A program made the position numbers and the translations under genes. From assembly GCA_039621445.1 (NCBI GenBank), contig CP154957.1:19298714-19362713 (forward strand): a DNA stretch of 64,000 nucleotides, read 5' to 3'. The DNA is from Euglena gracilis (taxonomy: Eukaryota > Euglenida > Euglenophyceae > Euglenales). This document shows, piece after piece, positions 30,125-39,955 of the stretch (within the stretch, counting starts at the first letter, position 1; each line of letters starts with the position of its first letter). The notes below the pieces were generated by a model that worked only from the letters and a program-made list of their open reading frames with translations, was not told the DNA's origin and searched no databases.

Positions 30125-30956
30125 CCACTTTTATGTTTGCTTCGTAAAATTCCACTTCATACTCAAAACATTCGGGTGGTGTCCCATTATTCTCCTCCCC
30201 AAGCAACTTCATTCTCACCTTAGTGCACCTTGTCCCCCCACTTAAAACTTGGCCATTAGCCGTTTCGAACTTAAGGGGATTTTCAGCCGAGTGCATTAGG
30301 TGATCGCTTACAAATCCTTGCCTTATGAGGTTTGCTTCCGCCCCCGTATCCACCAAAATATCCATATCCCGTTCCTCCCCATTGACCAAAATTACCTTTG
30401 TGCGAATCAAAAGTTGCCGATCCTTTGAAAATTTGCTTACCCCTGTGGGTGAATACGCTTTTTTCACCATACGTGACTTCAAACGCACAACCTTTGGTTC
30501 CTTAGGCGTGTTAGTGCTAGTGGGGGGCTTATCACCCTCTATCAACAAGGCCCAAACTCCCCACTTCACACCTCCCATGGGTTTCCCATCCACTTCGAAA
30601 AGCTTTGTTCCAGGCTGAAAATACAATTTTTGTGTCGCCTTTCGCACAAGTTCTCTCACCCATCCCCTTTGCCAATCGGGAACAATGCAAATTGCATCAC
30701 ACGGGGTTTTTTGCAACTTTTTTGCCACCTTATGCCATAACGACCATGGGGGATTCAACCACACCGTGCCCCCCTTCCCCCAATCAACGCTCAAGGCATT
30801 TTCTTCCTTTGTCAAAAAAGATGCACATTGAGAATTTTTGATTGAAGCAAAACAATCCATTTCGGCTCTCCTTTGAAATTTCTCCTCAATCAACTTCACA
30901 AAGGAGTTTCTCACGGCATAGTCCTCCCTTTTGAAGGAAAATTTCGCCTCCTTAAA
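29907..30956 (-). CDS. pol: DIRS-type methyltransferase-like module and aspartic protease of element B
   Basis: Continuous in frame with the cytosine-methyltransferase region. The module reads MDCFASIKN..VWLNPPWSLW..AICIVPDWQRGW, matching DLFA/NPPW/P-W blocks in elements A, F and G. It is related to Dam-type adenine methyltransferases; the first block has Cys for Leu and activity is unproven. A protease follows (MDILVDTGAEANLI, DTG). The order methyltransferase-like then protease is the reverse of element A. Confidence 0.85.
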   Translation of the reverse strand, partial: FKEAKFSFKREDYAVRNSFVKLIEEKFQRRAEMDCFASIKNSQCASFLTKEENALSVDWGKGGTVWLNPPWSLWHKVAKKLQKTPCDAICIVPDWQRGWVRELVRKATQKLYFQPGTKLFEVDGKPMGGVKWGVWALLIEGDKPPTSTNTPKEPKVVRLKSRMVKKAYSPTGVSKFSKDRQLLIRTKVILVNGEERDMDILVDTGAEANLIRQGFVSDHLMHSAENPLKFETANGQVLSGGTRCTKVRMKLLGEENNGTPPECFEYEVEFYEANIKVDAILSFPWLAQAKLGVFPHHRALVLETPELTFLFGVRDFRKRRHSNTSKSLPQEGGTAPFAQIRFPTTFEWV

Positions 30957-31994
30957 ATCAAGGGCCGAAAGAAGATATTCAATCAAATTTTGAGGCATTC
31001 TCCATTTTTGATGTGTGCTCGTGTGCATATGCCTCCCACCCAATTGCTCCTTGTGTGCCCACCTGCCCCCCTCCTTCAACACCATGTTGGGGCAGGTTTT
31101 TCCATCACAAATTTTGTCCTTCAAACTTAAGAGATTCTCACTCCCCCAAATACGGGTTGGTTTTTGGTATCCCCAATCAGAAAATTGGCAATAATCAACA
31201 TCAATGAAATTCAAATTTCGAACACATTGCCGTTTGGGTAAATATCCCGTACGGGGATTTTCAATCCACCACAATTTGGGTTGAAAATATTACACAATCT
31301 CCAAAGTTTTTTCGACAAGACGATCTGCCGTTTGCATGTCCCTACCCCCTATCGTTTTTGCAAGGCTATACTCCGTGCATGGCACACCGGCCGCAATAAC
31401 TTCAAAGTATCCCTGGGGGTATTTGCGATAATCCCACTCCAAAATATCCGTTACATGGGTTGGGTGAAATTTTGGGTTGACATCCAAAGATACCACCTGG
31501 TATCCTTTTTCCTCCAAACACTTCCCCACAGATCCTTTTCCCGAAAACAAATCCAACGCCTTGGGAATTCTCCTGCTTCCCACACCTTTGATGGATCCTC
31601 TTCCACTCAAACAACCATAATAATTGTTGAAACTGGGCCGTGCACTCTCCTGGCTTGCACACCTGGTCCACGGTTTGGGTCGAGTCCACGGTTTGCCCGG
31701 CTTGCCCTTCCTCGACACGGGCTGCCATTGGCTCGAGGCCACTTGTCCTCTTGAGTCAATCGTTGATGATGAACTCATTGGATTGTCTTCGGTTGCACCA
31801 TTGCTTGCTTTCGGCATTGCAAACTCTTGATTGGTTGACTTTGAACCTGAGATAGAGGGTCTGGAAGATAGAGACACACATTCTCCAACATGGGAATATT
31901 CTCCATTTGGAGATGTGGTTGGGTTATGCAAAATATTGTTGGGGTTTTTGATGCCCGAGGATGTAAACCCCTCAAAAACATGACCCCGGCGTCC
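30957..31994 (-). CDS. C5-cytosine DNA methyltransferase-like domain of element B, with an internal TAA
   Basis: After a Ser/Pro-rich lead the frame shows SAM-binding ALDLFSGKGSVG, GYQVVSLDVNP, catalytic-type VPCTEYS (PC as in motif IV), then WWIENPRTGYL (ENP as in motif VI), QFSDWGYQKPTRIWGS (motif VIII-like) and a terminal WRMPQNLIEYLL helix. This would methylate cytosine in DNA, by family analogy. A TAA (31,292-31,290) splits it between EIV and YFQPKLWW; both sides are in the same frame. Gag ends with TAG at 31,997-31,995 and is in frame with this domain, so readthrough or mutation would join them. A retained, near-intact domain in a young element suggests use. Confidence 0.85.
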
Positions 31995-33260
31995 CTAAAG
32001 ACGGACTGGGGGTGCAACATTTCGGTTTGCATTGTACCCCCCTCCATTCCAACCGTTGCCTTTGGAAGAATCTTTCCCTTGGCCTTTGCCTTTGCCCTTT
32101 CCTTTTTGGGAAGATTGTTGTTGATTCCAATTTCCATTCGATTGGCTGGACCCCCTTCCCCCATATCGTCCTTGGCCTTGATAGTTTTGAGCACCCTTGA
32201 AACTTTGGCCTTTCCAAGAGTTTTGGTTTTGATTTTGGGGTTGCCAAGTTGGCCAAGGAGACGATCTTGGTGGTTCTTGAACCCAAACTCCACCATTGGC
32301 ATTTGGCACATATTTTGGAATTTCTGCATTTTGTGTTTGATTTTGGGTCTGACTTTCAGTGGAAATGGGAACAGGACCATTTGAAGCATTGGACAAGGCC
32401 GAACCTGTGGACTTGGGTGTTGAAGGTGTCGGAGATGCCACCTGCTTTCCAGAAAAAGAACGTTTCTTTGAAGGGGAACCCTCCCGACTGTTGGATTTCC
32501 CCCCTTTGTTCTCCGCCCCCACCGATCGAGAACGTCTGTATGAGGTCTGGCTGTGATTGGGGTTTAGCATTAAGTCTTGCCGATCTCTGAGTGCCAATTT
32601 TGAAGTCACGAGACGGAAAATGTCTTCAACACTCAAATTTGGTTCATTTTCTCGAACCCGAACCAAAACATTGGAATCATTAAATTCTTTCCCATTGTAA
32701 CTTTTGAGTGTTTCACAAGTTTGCACATCAGGCAACACAATTTCGAATTCCGTCTCACTCAATTTTGTGACTCTTGTGGGTTTCTTCCCAGCGAAAATCA
32801 TCACAAAATTTTCCATAATGGCTGTGGAGGTTGGCTGTGGATAGTTCATTCGAACAGTTGGTTGGCTGGTTTTTATCCGTTCTTCCTCATCAGTAATCCA
32901 ATGCACAATAAAAGGAGGCATTTTCTCGATGAGTAATCTTTTCACCTCCCCCTCACTGGCATCCTTGATTTTCTGCCGACATAACTTGAAGTCAACCTTG
33001 AAATTTTCCCAATCACGACTTGTAACCCTCCCTTGATGGCATAATGTAAGATCCCGAAAGTTTTTTCTGGCCCCAAACTCTTCATTTCTCGAATGCCAGG
33101 CATCCAACTTGGCCCACACTTCATTAAAAGTCAGTGCCTCCCCCATTTCATCCAAATGCAAATTCAGCTGTTTTTTTCCCAAGTCATCCAAACAAAGTTC
33201 TAGGAGGCCCAATTTATCCGCTTCTGAAACTTGATTGAATTTCGGATAAATCTCACCCAC
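31995..33260 (-). CDS. gag: Gag (capsid-like and basic C-terminal part) of element B
   Basis: 421 codons. The N-terminal part (YPKFNQVSEADKLGLLELCL, ALTFNEVWAKL, RDWENFKVDF) is Ty3-type capsid-like; it continues the preceding ORF, whose last residues (FSGHSGDWLNFKGEW) are the usual start of that domain. The C-terminus is Gln/Asn/Gly/Lys-rich (SSQKGKGKGKGQGKDSSKG) and presumably binds RNA; no CCHC knuckle was found. It ends at a TAG in frame with the methyltransferase. Confidence 0.85.
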   Translation of the reverse strand: MGEIYPKFNQVSEADKLGLLELCLDDLGKKQLNLHLDEMGEALTFNEVWAKLDAWHSRNEEFGARKNFRDLTLCHQGRVTSRDWENFKVDFKLCRQKIKDASEGEVKRLLIEKMPPFIVHWITDEEERIKTSQPTVRMNYPQPTSTAIMENFVMIFAGKKPTRVTKLSETEFEIVLPDVQTCETLKSYNGKEFNDSNVLVRVRENEPNLSVEDIFRLVTSKLALRDRQDLMLNPNHSQTSYRRSRSVGAENKGGKSNSREGSPSKKRSFSGKQVASPTPSTPKSTGSALSNASNGPVPISTESQTQNQTQNAEIPKYVPNANGGVWVQEPPRSSPWPTWQPQNQNQNSWKGQSFKGAQNYQGQGRYGGRGSSQSNGNWNQQQSSQKGKGKGKGQGKDSSKGNGWNGGGYNANRNVAPPVRL

Positions 33261-35380
33261 TCACCCTTGAAGTTTAGCCAATCACCTGAGTGACCTGAAA
33301 ACTTTGGGACAGCGACATTTCGCAAAATGTGTTGTGTTGCTGCAGACGCAGCAGTGATTATTGGTGACCGTTCAGATGCCCCCCCTATGGCATTGATGCT
33401 CACCTGGCCCACCATTAATGATCCATCCCCTAAATCTGGGCCCCCTTCCAATCCCAGATCAACATCCCAGAATTCAATTGGCTGAACCGGCTTGACTCCC
33501 TTAATTCCAACAAAACCAGAATTCGGCTTAAAAACTGGCTTGGGCTGTGTCACCGTAGATGCCTTGGGTTGAACCGTTTCAGTCAAAACTTGTTGCACCC
33601 TCCCTTCAATGGCCTTCAATCGTGCCTCAAAATTGTTGCACAGATTTTGGACAACCTCCCTATGGCTTTTTTCCTTTGAAAAATCTGTTTGAATTTTGCC
33701 CAAAATCGCACAAACCTGCTGTTTCATACAAATTTCCATGTCATTTCGCAGCTTTTCAAAATGTTCTTCTTTTTGCACTTGTCTGATTTTTTCCTCCATC
33801 ATTCGGGTCATCATGATTTCCATCATTTTTCTGACCTGGGCTGCCATTTCCCTCCGAACCTGAATTTGTATTGTTTCTTCCGTTTTCCCCATCATTTCAA
33901 CAACTTTGTCCCAAGGCACCTCCTGGCTGCCCAGAAATTTCTCAATCCCAGTTAATCTGTCCCCCAGAGCTTTGCTCTCCTGATTCACTGTCTGAAATCG
34001 CTGCTGCATTTCACTTACTAGTGTCCCAAAATTTGTCTTAGACTCCTCCCCAACAGTTTTCAGCCCAGCAGCAATTTCAGTGAATCGTCGATTCACCCCA
34101 GAGCACAGCTCACGGTTTGCATTCTGAAGTACAGAAAATTCTTTTTGCAACTCCACTTTGTTCTCTGCCACAGCCTGAGAACAAATCCCTACCTGGTCAA
34201 AAAGACCTGAAAATCTGCCTTCAATTTCTTTCTCCCTTTTCAAAATTTCGCTCAACTGCCCATCCAAGTAATCTTTCACAGATTTCTCAAAAATCTGGGA
34301 TTTTCCTTCAACTTGTCTTTCAATTTCGATTGACAAAAGTTGTTTGTGGCAGTTGGCAATATTTTCCACCGCATTCCCCCCTTGCTGGCACTGTGAAATA
34401 AAATGGCTGACTGACTGCCGAATTTCCTCCTGAGTTTTCTGTTTTTGCTGTTCAAACTGACTGCAAATTTCGGCATTTAGTCGTTCCACATTTTGCTGAA
34501 TAAACTGTAAAAGTTGAGCCTGTGCTCGAGAATTTTTTTCACCCAACTCTCGCTCAAAATTTTCCAGCCGATTTTCCATAACCACCTGGGGGGGTATGAT
34601 ACTTTCCCAGTAAGTTAAACCTCGGTTCAGCTCAGCTAATTGGCAGTCCACCCCCTGGGCCCAATTATCCCATGCGTCCCAATCTGAAATGTCAGCCCCC
34701 CCCACCTGAACTCCTAAATCAGGTGGCTGGGGTTCCATTACTTCATCCTCCTCCACCTGGGTTTTTGATGCTGCCACGTTAATCACCCCCGATGATGATG
34801 CTCCACAACCCAGATTTGCAGATTGTACCCCAGAAAATTTCGATTCAGAATGCATTCTGGTCGCTTCTGAAAAAAATGTCTGTCCATCGACAGTTATTTC
34901 GCTGTGGCTGGCTGTCCCCCTGTCTTCCAACAATAAAACTGGAGTTACCCCCTCAATCTGGGGTATTTCGGCTCCAAAATCCGGGAACTGATTTGGCCCA
35001 AAAATCTGAAACCTGGGGGGTATCCAACCTGCAGCCACCAAAATTTGTTCTGTTTCTTCAAACTGGCTGAGTCCTGACCCCCTGTCACTGTTAATTTCAC
35101 TGTCGCTTTGGTACTGGGGGGGTGAACCCGTCCATTGCACCAACTGATTTTCATCCCCCCCTTGTGATTCCTGGGGATTGGCCGTTATCATGTTAATTCC
35201 AAACACATTTTCTGGGTTCCCACCTGAAAAGTCTGAGCTTGAAATTTCTGAACACGTATCAGAACCAATTTGTGATTGAGAATTGCTGATTTCCACAGAT
35301 GCACAAAAGTTCAGCTTTGCTGTTTCCGAAAATTCTTCACCAACAGAGTTGGTGAAGCTGCCTGTGATCACGTTGTTCAA
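33200..35380 (-). CDS. gag: Long N-terminal Gag with coiled coil, element B
   Basis: 726 codons starting 150 bp after the primer-binding site. The first 300 residues are acidic and Gly/Ser-rich, and residues about 260-590 are charged heptad-like sequence (EREKEIEGRFSGLF, RRFTEIAAGLKTVG) typical of a long coiled coil. The end, PKFSGHSGDWLNFKGEWVRF, is the beginning of the capsid domain that continues in the next frame, with a 61-nt overlap. The frame change has no obvious slippery heptamer. An N-terminal extension this long is unusual for a chromovirus. Confidence 0.8.
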   Translation of the reverse strand: MNNVITGSFTNSVGEEFSETAKLNFCASVEISNSQSQIGSDTCSEISSSDFSGGNPENVFGINMITANPQESQGGDENQLVQWTGSPPQYQSDSEINSDRGSGLSQFEETEQILVAAGWIPPRFQIFGPNQFPDFGAEIPQIEGVTPVLLLEDRGTASHSEITVDGQTFFSEATRMHSESKFSGVQSANLGCGASSSGVINVAASKTQVEEDEVMEPQPPDLGVQVGGADISDWDAWDNWAQGVDCQLAELNRGLTYWESIIPPQVVMENRLENFERELGEKNSRAQAQLLQFIQQNVERLNAEICSQFEQQKQKTQEEIRQSVSHFISQCQQGGNAVENIANCHKQLLSIEIERQVEGKSQIFEKSVKDYLDGQLSEILKREKEIEGRFSGLFDQVGICSQAVAENKVELQKEFSVLQNANRELCSGVNRRFTEIAAGLKTVGEESKTNFGTLVSEMQQRFQTVNQESKALGDRLTGIEKFLGSQEVPWDKVVEMMGKTEETIQIQVRREMAAQVRKMMEIMMTRMMEEKIRQVQKEEHFEKLRNDMEICMKQQVCAILGKIQTDFSKEKSHREVVQNLCNNFEARLKAIEGRVQQVLTETVQPKASTVTQPKPVFKPNSGFVGIKGVKPVQPIEFWDVDLGLEGGPDLGDGSLMVGQVSINAIGGASERSPIITAASAATQHILRNVAVPKFSGHSGDWLNFKGEWVRFIRNSIKFQKRINWAS

Positions 35381-35530
35381 ATCTTCAGCAAGATTTCTGC
35401 CGGCTGGGCCATCAAAATCGTCCGCATTATCTGGGCTGAAAATTTTTTGTCAACAGGGTTGGCCAAAACTTCTGTACGTTCCATGTTCAGGGAATCCTAA
35501 AACGTTTCACTGACGCAGTCAGTGAATCCT

Positions 35531-35543
35531 CCTCTGCTAACCA
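35531..35543 (-). promoter_or_regulatory. Primer-binding site of element B
   Basis: Immediately after the 5' LTR on the minus strand: TGGTTAGCAGAGG. It is the same type as TGGTCGCAGAGG (A), TGGTAGCAGA (D) and TGGTAGCAGAGG (E). Confidence 0.8.
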
Positions 35544-36199
35544 TGTCCACCCCGGGAGCCCCCCCTGCGGGTGTCGGACCGAAAACCCCAGCCCCCCGGC
35601 CGGCTGCCTCCTGCCCGTCACCCACCCCTGGGGCTGCCGTTCCCTGGCCAGGGCCCAGTGTTTTTCCGGGTGGTGGAGGGCTCAGGCCACCCCCCGTTTC
35701 GCCCACTGGTGTACCCCCCGACCAGAGGGGGGTGCGTAGGGTCGAATTGGCTTTTTCCCAACAATCTTGGATAAAATCAAAATTCCTTTCATTCAAAAAT
35801 GTTGTACCAAATTTCAGTCCCCATGAAGCCATCTCACTCCCTCTTTCTTCCGGCATGCAAAAAATTGGGAATGGGTAAGGGTGGTGTTTTGTTCACTGAA
35901 ATGGAGGTCAAAAAGCAACAATGGCACACCGTGAATGAGGAAAGGTGGGACCTGACCTTTGAACTTGAAATTCTCAAAAATGACAATTCTTCAATGAAAC
36001 AATTCTTGAGGACTTCAATTCTCAAATGTGTGGAACAAAGAAACCCACAAAAGTCTGCGGAAGCAAATTGTGTTAAATTAGAACCTCAAATTAGGCTTTT
36101 CCTATAGATCGCGCGTTCTGCGCGGAATGAAAAATTCCGTGTTTTCAAAAGCTTCCGCCCTGCCATTTTTGACTGTCGGACGCCCCCCGACAGTCGACA
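35544..36199 (-). repeat. 5' LTR of element B
   Basis: 656 bp, TGTC..GACA on the minus strand, matching 24,101-24,756 except one base seen. It should hold B's promoter; no core element is obvious. Confidence 0.95.
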
Positions 36200-36203
36200 C
36201 CTC

Positions 36204-36622
36204 CCCCCAAATGTTTTGATCGTGCTTTCAGTCACGCGGGAGGAAAGTCAAGCCCCCCAGGGGGCCTTTTGGATGGTTTTTCGGGTCAGGAGACACCAAC
36301 CCGCCTCGCCATGGGTGGATTGTTGTCTAACATTTGAAGGCTTTCAGTCACAAACCTGCCATTGATGCGAGGAGTTTCGCCCAGGTTTGTGTTACTTTTG
36401 AATGGCAAGCCAACCACGAAGTGAAGGGACCACGGTGAACGTCGGAAGTAACCTCTTTTACCTTCCTTTATATTGACATTTGTCGTTCTGAACCTTTTTT
36501 GTGGACAATTCGTGTTGAACACCATGTGTCAGTGCTTGAACACAGTAAAGCCGTTTTGTTTGTGGTGTGATGCCGTTTCGTCCTGTGCCTGTGGCGCCGC
36601 GTCCTCCGGCATGGGGGGCGTG
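36204..36622 (+). other. 3' end of element A after the B insertion
   Basis: The first 134 bp continue A's reading frame to a TGA at 36,335. The rest is 3' untranslated DNA ending in a purine-rich GGGGGGCG stretch (about 36,612-36,620) just before the 3' LTR. Confidence 0.75.
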
Positions 36623-36813
36623 TGCGGACTATTTACTAACCGCCTGAACCGAACTTTGTATTCCTAATTCGAACCTTTCCTCCTGTGCAGATTGCTAGCT
36701 CTGGTTATGTCATTGCATTGATTGTGTTACGTCTTTGGGGACAATTGGGATATCAAGAAAAATTGGGAATCCGAGGATTTCAATAAAAACAAAAGAATAT
36801 TCTGAGACGTCCA
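36623..36813 (+). repeat. 3' LTR of element A
   Basis: 191 bp, TGCGGACTATTTAC to GACGTCCA, followed directly by the CCACC target duplication. Confidence 0.93.
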
Positions 36814-36984
36814 CCACCCCTCCGGGGGGACCTCCCCGGGGGGGGGGGGGGGCTCGGCCGGACCCACCCACCCTACCCCCCCCCGGGTCCAAACTTAAAA
36901 AATCCCTGCTGGCAAGTGGCCGTTTTTCTGAGTGGCCGACCCCCCCCCGGGGGGCGGTGACTTGCTGGTTTTTTTTTAAAGCAA

Positions 36985-38200
36985 TTGTATGGGCACGGCC
37001 CGGGAGGAATTTGCCATGAGGGCGAAGCAAAAGAGGGTGGTGAGACCCTGCTCTTTGTGCCATCGTGTTTGTGATGTTTTGTGCGGCGGGGGTGCTTCCC
37101 ACTGCGTTGCTGCCGGAGTTGACGACGAACTCTCCGACACCGCCGCGGGCCGTTCGGTGGGCAGGCTGGCTGGCGCTTTCTTGCTCCCGGGGGGTTCTTC
37201 TGCTGGCTTTTCTTTTGGTGCTGTGATTTTTCTTTGGCGGGGGGGGGGGGTGGGCCCACCACCTTCTTGCCGGGACAGCTCCAAAAAATTTCCACTACCT
37301 CAATTACTGAATTTCTTCAAGAGAAAGGCCTAATTTTTCCGCAACAAGACCCCTGCCCCCTGGTGCTTTGGGGCTCCCAGTGGGACACTTCCAGGCTGTT
37401 TTCTGACATAATTTCCCTGTGTAATGGAATTGTTCCGGTTAGATGCTAAGGACAGAAGAAGAAGAAGAAGAAATTTTTATTCGAAATACGCATTCCTGCA
37501 TCAAGTGCCAAGGACTGATCTGAGTAGTGGTTTCCAGGTTGATGATCTCCTCCCACTTGGGAAAGTTCCAACCTTTCCTTTCCTCTGGACAAATACAAAA
37601 ATGACACTGTTTGAAAAGCTCACGCTTCTCTGAGCCCTATGTAAGTCCACCTCCATGTGGAGACTGGAAATTCTCCAGAAAATGATTTGTCTTTTCCTCA
37701 ACTCCGCGATAGGCATGTCCTTTACTGATGAGGCTGGCTGGGCAAATTTTTGCAACAAATATGAGGCGTCCCAAAAACTGGCATACTTTTGAGTGGACAC
37801 ATTCCACAATTTTTTGACTTTCTGAAGGAGGGGTGGAATCGTAAACTCTGAAAACCAGGTAACGGCAAACAAGCAGAGAATGGCATCGGTGTTCCTGACA
37901 TCGGTGTGACTGAAATTGTTCAGAACCAGGAAGGCTTCAGCTGCTTCCAAGGTTGTGGCTGATTCCAGAGCCACCAGCTTTGCCAACGTTATCCTTGCCA
38001 ATTTTTTGAAGGCATTGTCATACCTCTGCAAGGGTCCTAAGGATGCCAAATAAGATGTGATAGTTTCCTCTTGAACTTGTTGACATTTTGAAATTTTCCT
38101 GATACAATCAGACAGGCCAGGGGCTACCTGTGGGGGGGGGGATTTGCTCCCCCAAACAATTGGTGAAGAGACCCTGGAAAGGGGAAACAGGTTAAATTGA
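36985..38200 (-). mobile_element. Element C: decayed DIRS-like fragment (terminus and recombinase)
   Basis: 36,985-37,260 aligns with the DIRS terminal block at about 47,473-47,640 (ATGAGGGCG.AGC.AAAGAGGG, CTCTCCGACACCG). 37,270-38,160 on the minus strand encodes a tyrosine recombinase like that of element G: SLGPLQRYDNAFKKL, TQKYASFWDASYLLQKF, FVQRKGK. The HxxR motif has become QSTRG (about 37,345-37,385). The RT part is absent, so it is 5'-truncated. A GAAGAAGAAG microsatellite sits at 37,455. Confidence 0.75.
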
Positions 38201-39316
38201 AAACCCTCTCTTAATTCGAGTTTTTTGCGGATCCTTCGGCCTCGGCTGTTTTTTTGAGGCGGCCGCCTGGCTTTGAAGCCGAAATATTCAATTTTCTTCT
38301 TTTTTGATCTTTATCTTTTCCAGTTGAACCTTGAAATTCAATTTTTCTTCAAATTCTGGTTCTTGCATGCACAATCAATTAATTTTTTTTGGTAGTTTTG
38401 TACCAGTGCATTGGGTGGGCAAAGAACCCTGTGGGTGAGATTGAGTTTCAATTTGGTGGGTTCGAGTGGGAACTTTCTTAGGTTTATTAGGGAAAATGGC
38501 AAATCCTACTGTGGAAAATTGGTCGGCCGGTCTTGAAAATTTCAAAGAATCAGCCCTGCAAGGTCAAAAATTGAATTCAGACCTTCCAGTCGCACCATAA
38601 TAATCTTTTCCCCAGGTTAAATTCGACTGAAAACCCAAAAAATGGAATTTCAGTGATTTTCGGCCCCACTAAGGCAAAATTTTGCCAATTTTTGGGCTAG
38701 GACCCCTTTACACTCCCCCACTTAGAAAAATCTCGGGGAGATTTTAAAAACGTAAGTAAAAAGAAGGGGTCCGGACGAAAGAAACAATTTGGTTTGCGAA
38801 AAAAAGAGGTCGTATGTGTGCGGTTGGTAAGAGCAACGAGACGGGGGGGGGGCAGCCCAAAAGGCCGCCCCGCAAAAATAATCGGCGGGGGGGGGCAGCC
38901 CAACGCGCCACACCGCACCCCGTGGGGAGATGGTGCAACGGTGCAACGCAAAAGTGGTGCAACGGTGCGGATCACGGTGCGTAGCAACAGTGCGGTGCCG
39001 CTGCTGCCCGCCGCTTCACGCCGTATGCGGTTTTTTATCCCTAAACACCACACGACACTCATGCTTAGTATGACACTTTGCGGGCACCCAAGGAGGGTCG
39101 GGTTGCAACTTCGAAAGTTGCACGCCGACCCACAATGGTGCCTAGGCGTGGTTTCGCGTTTCCAACCCTTGCGATCCTTTTTTTTTTTTTTACCAACCGT
39201 CATTCAAGAAATCTGGTTATTAGGCTTCAGGGTGGTTTTTGTTTGATTTTTAGACTAGCCTTCCGTTAGGGATTCTTTCTCTCTAATAGCAAACTCCATT
39301 TTTTTTGTTGGTTTGG
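38201..39316. other. Unannotated stretch
   Basis: No gene recognised. Contains G runs with CAGCCCAA (38,845 and 38,890) and GTGCAACG repeats near 38,930-38,965. Confidence 0.45.
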
Positions 39317-39722
39317 TGTGTACCAGGCACGATCCCAGCTCTGTAGGAAACCTGCAGAGTCTGGATCCGTCACAATCTGACAGCTGTGATGAACACAGCC
39401 TGACGATCGTGGCAGATCCTATGGAATTAGCGACACGTATCACACGTGCTCGCGTGATCTCTTTTCCTCACAGGTGGTATTCTATTCTTTACATTCTGAC
39501 TGTTTTGAAGTAAGAGGATAACCTTCTGAAAAGACTGAACACGACTGTGAAGGAAAATCCTTACACAGCGACTTGCCTTGTGCTCTGCCTTAGCATACGG
39601 GAATTGGGAAAAGGGTTTTGTTACTCCAAGGATTTTTACTCACCTAAGTAGGTGCGCACCAGGAGAAAGCAAAACAGGCTTTTCCGGGACAAAGAGGTCA
39701 AAGGGAAGTCTTTGGACGTACA
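39317..39722 (+). repeat. 5' LTR-like block of element D
   Basis: About 406 bp with TG..CA ends and near-palindromic termini (TGTGTAC/GTACACT). The primer-binding site follows two bases later. Confidence 0.65.
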
Positions 39723-39955
39723 CTTGGTAGCAGATTTAGGCAACGATCCTACACAGACGTTCGAGACAGAGAAACTCTGTGGTTGACTGGTGGTGAGGAT
39801 CGTGCTGAGCCGTGAAACACGGTGAAAGTACTGTTCCTGGCCCCTAGCCAACCTTTTAAGCAAAGATACAGGTCTCAGAAGGCTCTGTTCGGTATTCGCC
39901 GATACAACCTTTCTGGTCCCTGTTTCACTGCTTATTTGTATGAATTTTTGGGTTT

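Larger units (their letters stand above)
24097..36203 (-). mobile_element. Element B: young Ty3-like chromovirus with two methyltransferase modules
   Basis: 656-bp LTRs (24,101-24,756 and 35,544-36,199; TGTC..GACA) differ at one base by eye (24,298 A against G). A 4-bp CCTC flanks both ends. On the minus strand the order is LTR, primer-binding site, coiled-coil gag, capsid-like gag, C5-methyltransferase-like domain, DIRS-type methyltransferase-like module, protease, RT, RNase H, integrase, chromodomain, about 1.5 kb of 3' untranslated DNA, purine tract, LTR. At 12.1 kb it is long for the class. The near-identical LTRs mean it is the younger of the two nested insertions. Confidence 0.95.
17654..36818 (+). 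mobile_element. Element A: Ty3-like chromovirus, interrupted by element B
   Basis: 191-bp LTRs at 17,659-17,849 and 36,623-36,813 (TG..CA; two differences seen by eye) are flanked by an exact 5-bp duplication CCACC (17,654-17,658 and 36,814-36,818). Order inside: primer-binding site, gag with CCHC knuckle, protease, adenine-methyltransferase-like module, RT, RNase H, integrase, chromodomain. Element B (24,101-36,199) is inserted near the 3' end of the coding region. Without B it is about 7.05 kb. Frame breaks mean it is probably not autonomous now. Confidence 0.93.

Noticed and set aside
19192-31292. A reassigned genetic code in which TAA, TAG and TGA are all sense codons
   Set aside because: It would explain the in-frame stops, but CKS1 ends at a well-placed TGA, element G has long ORFs with ordinary stops, and every case is also one transition from a plausible codon. 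Kept only as a hypothesis to test.
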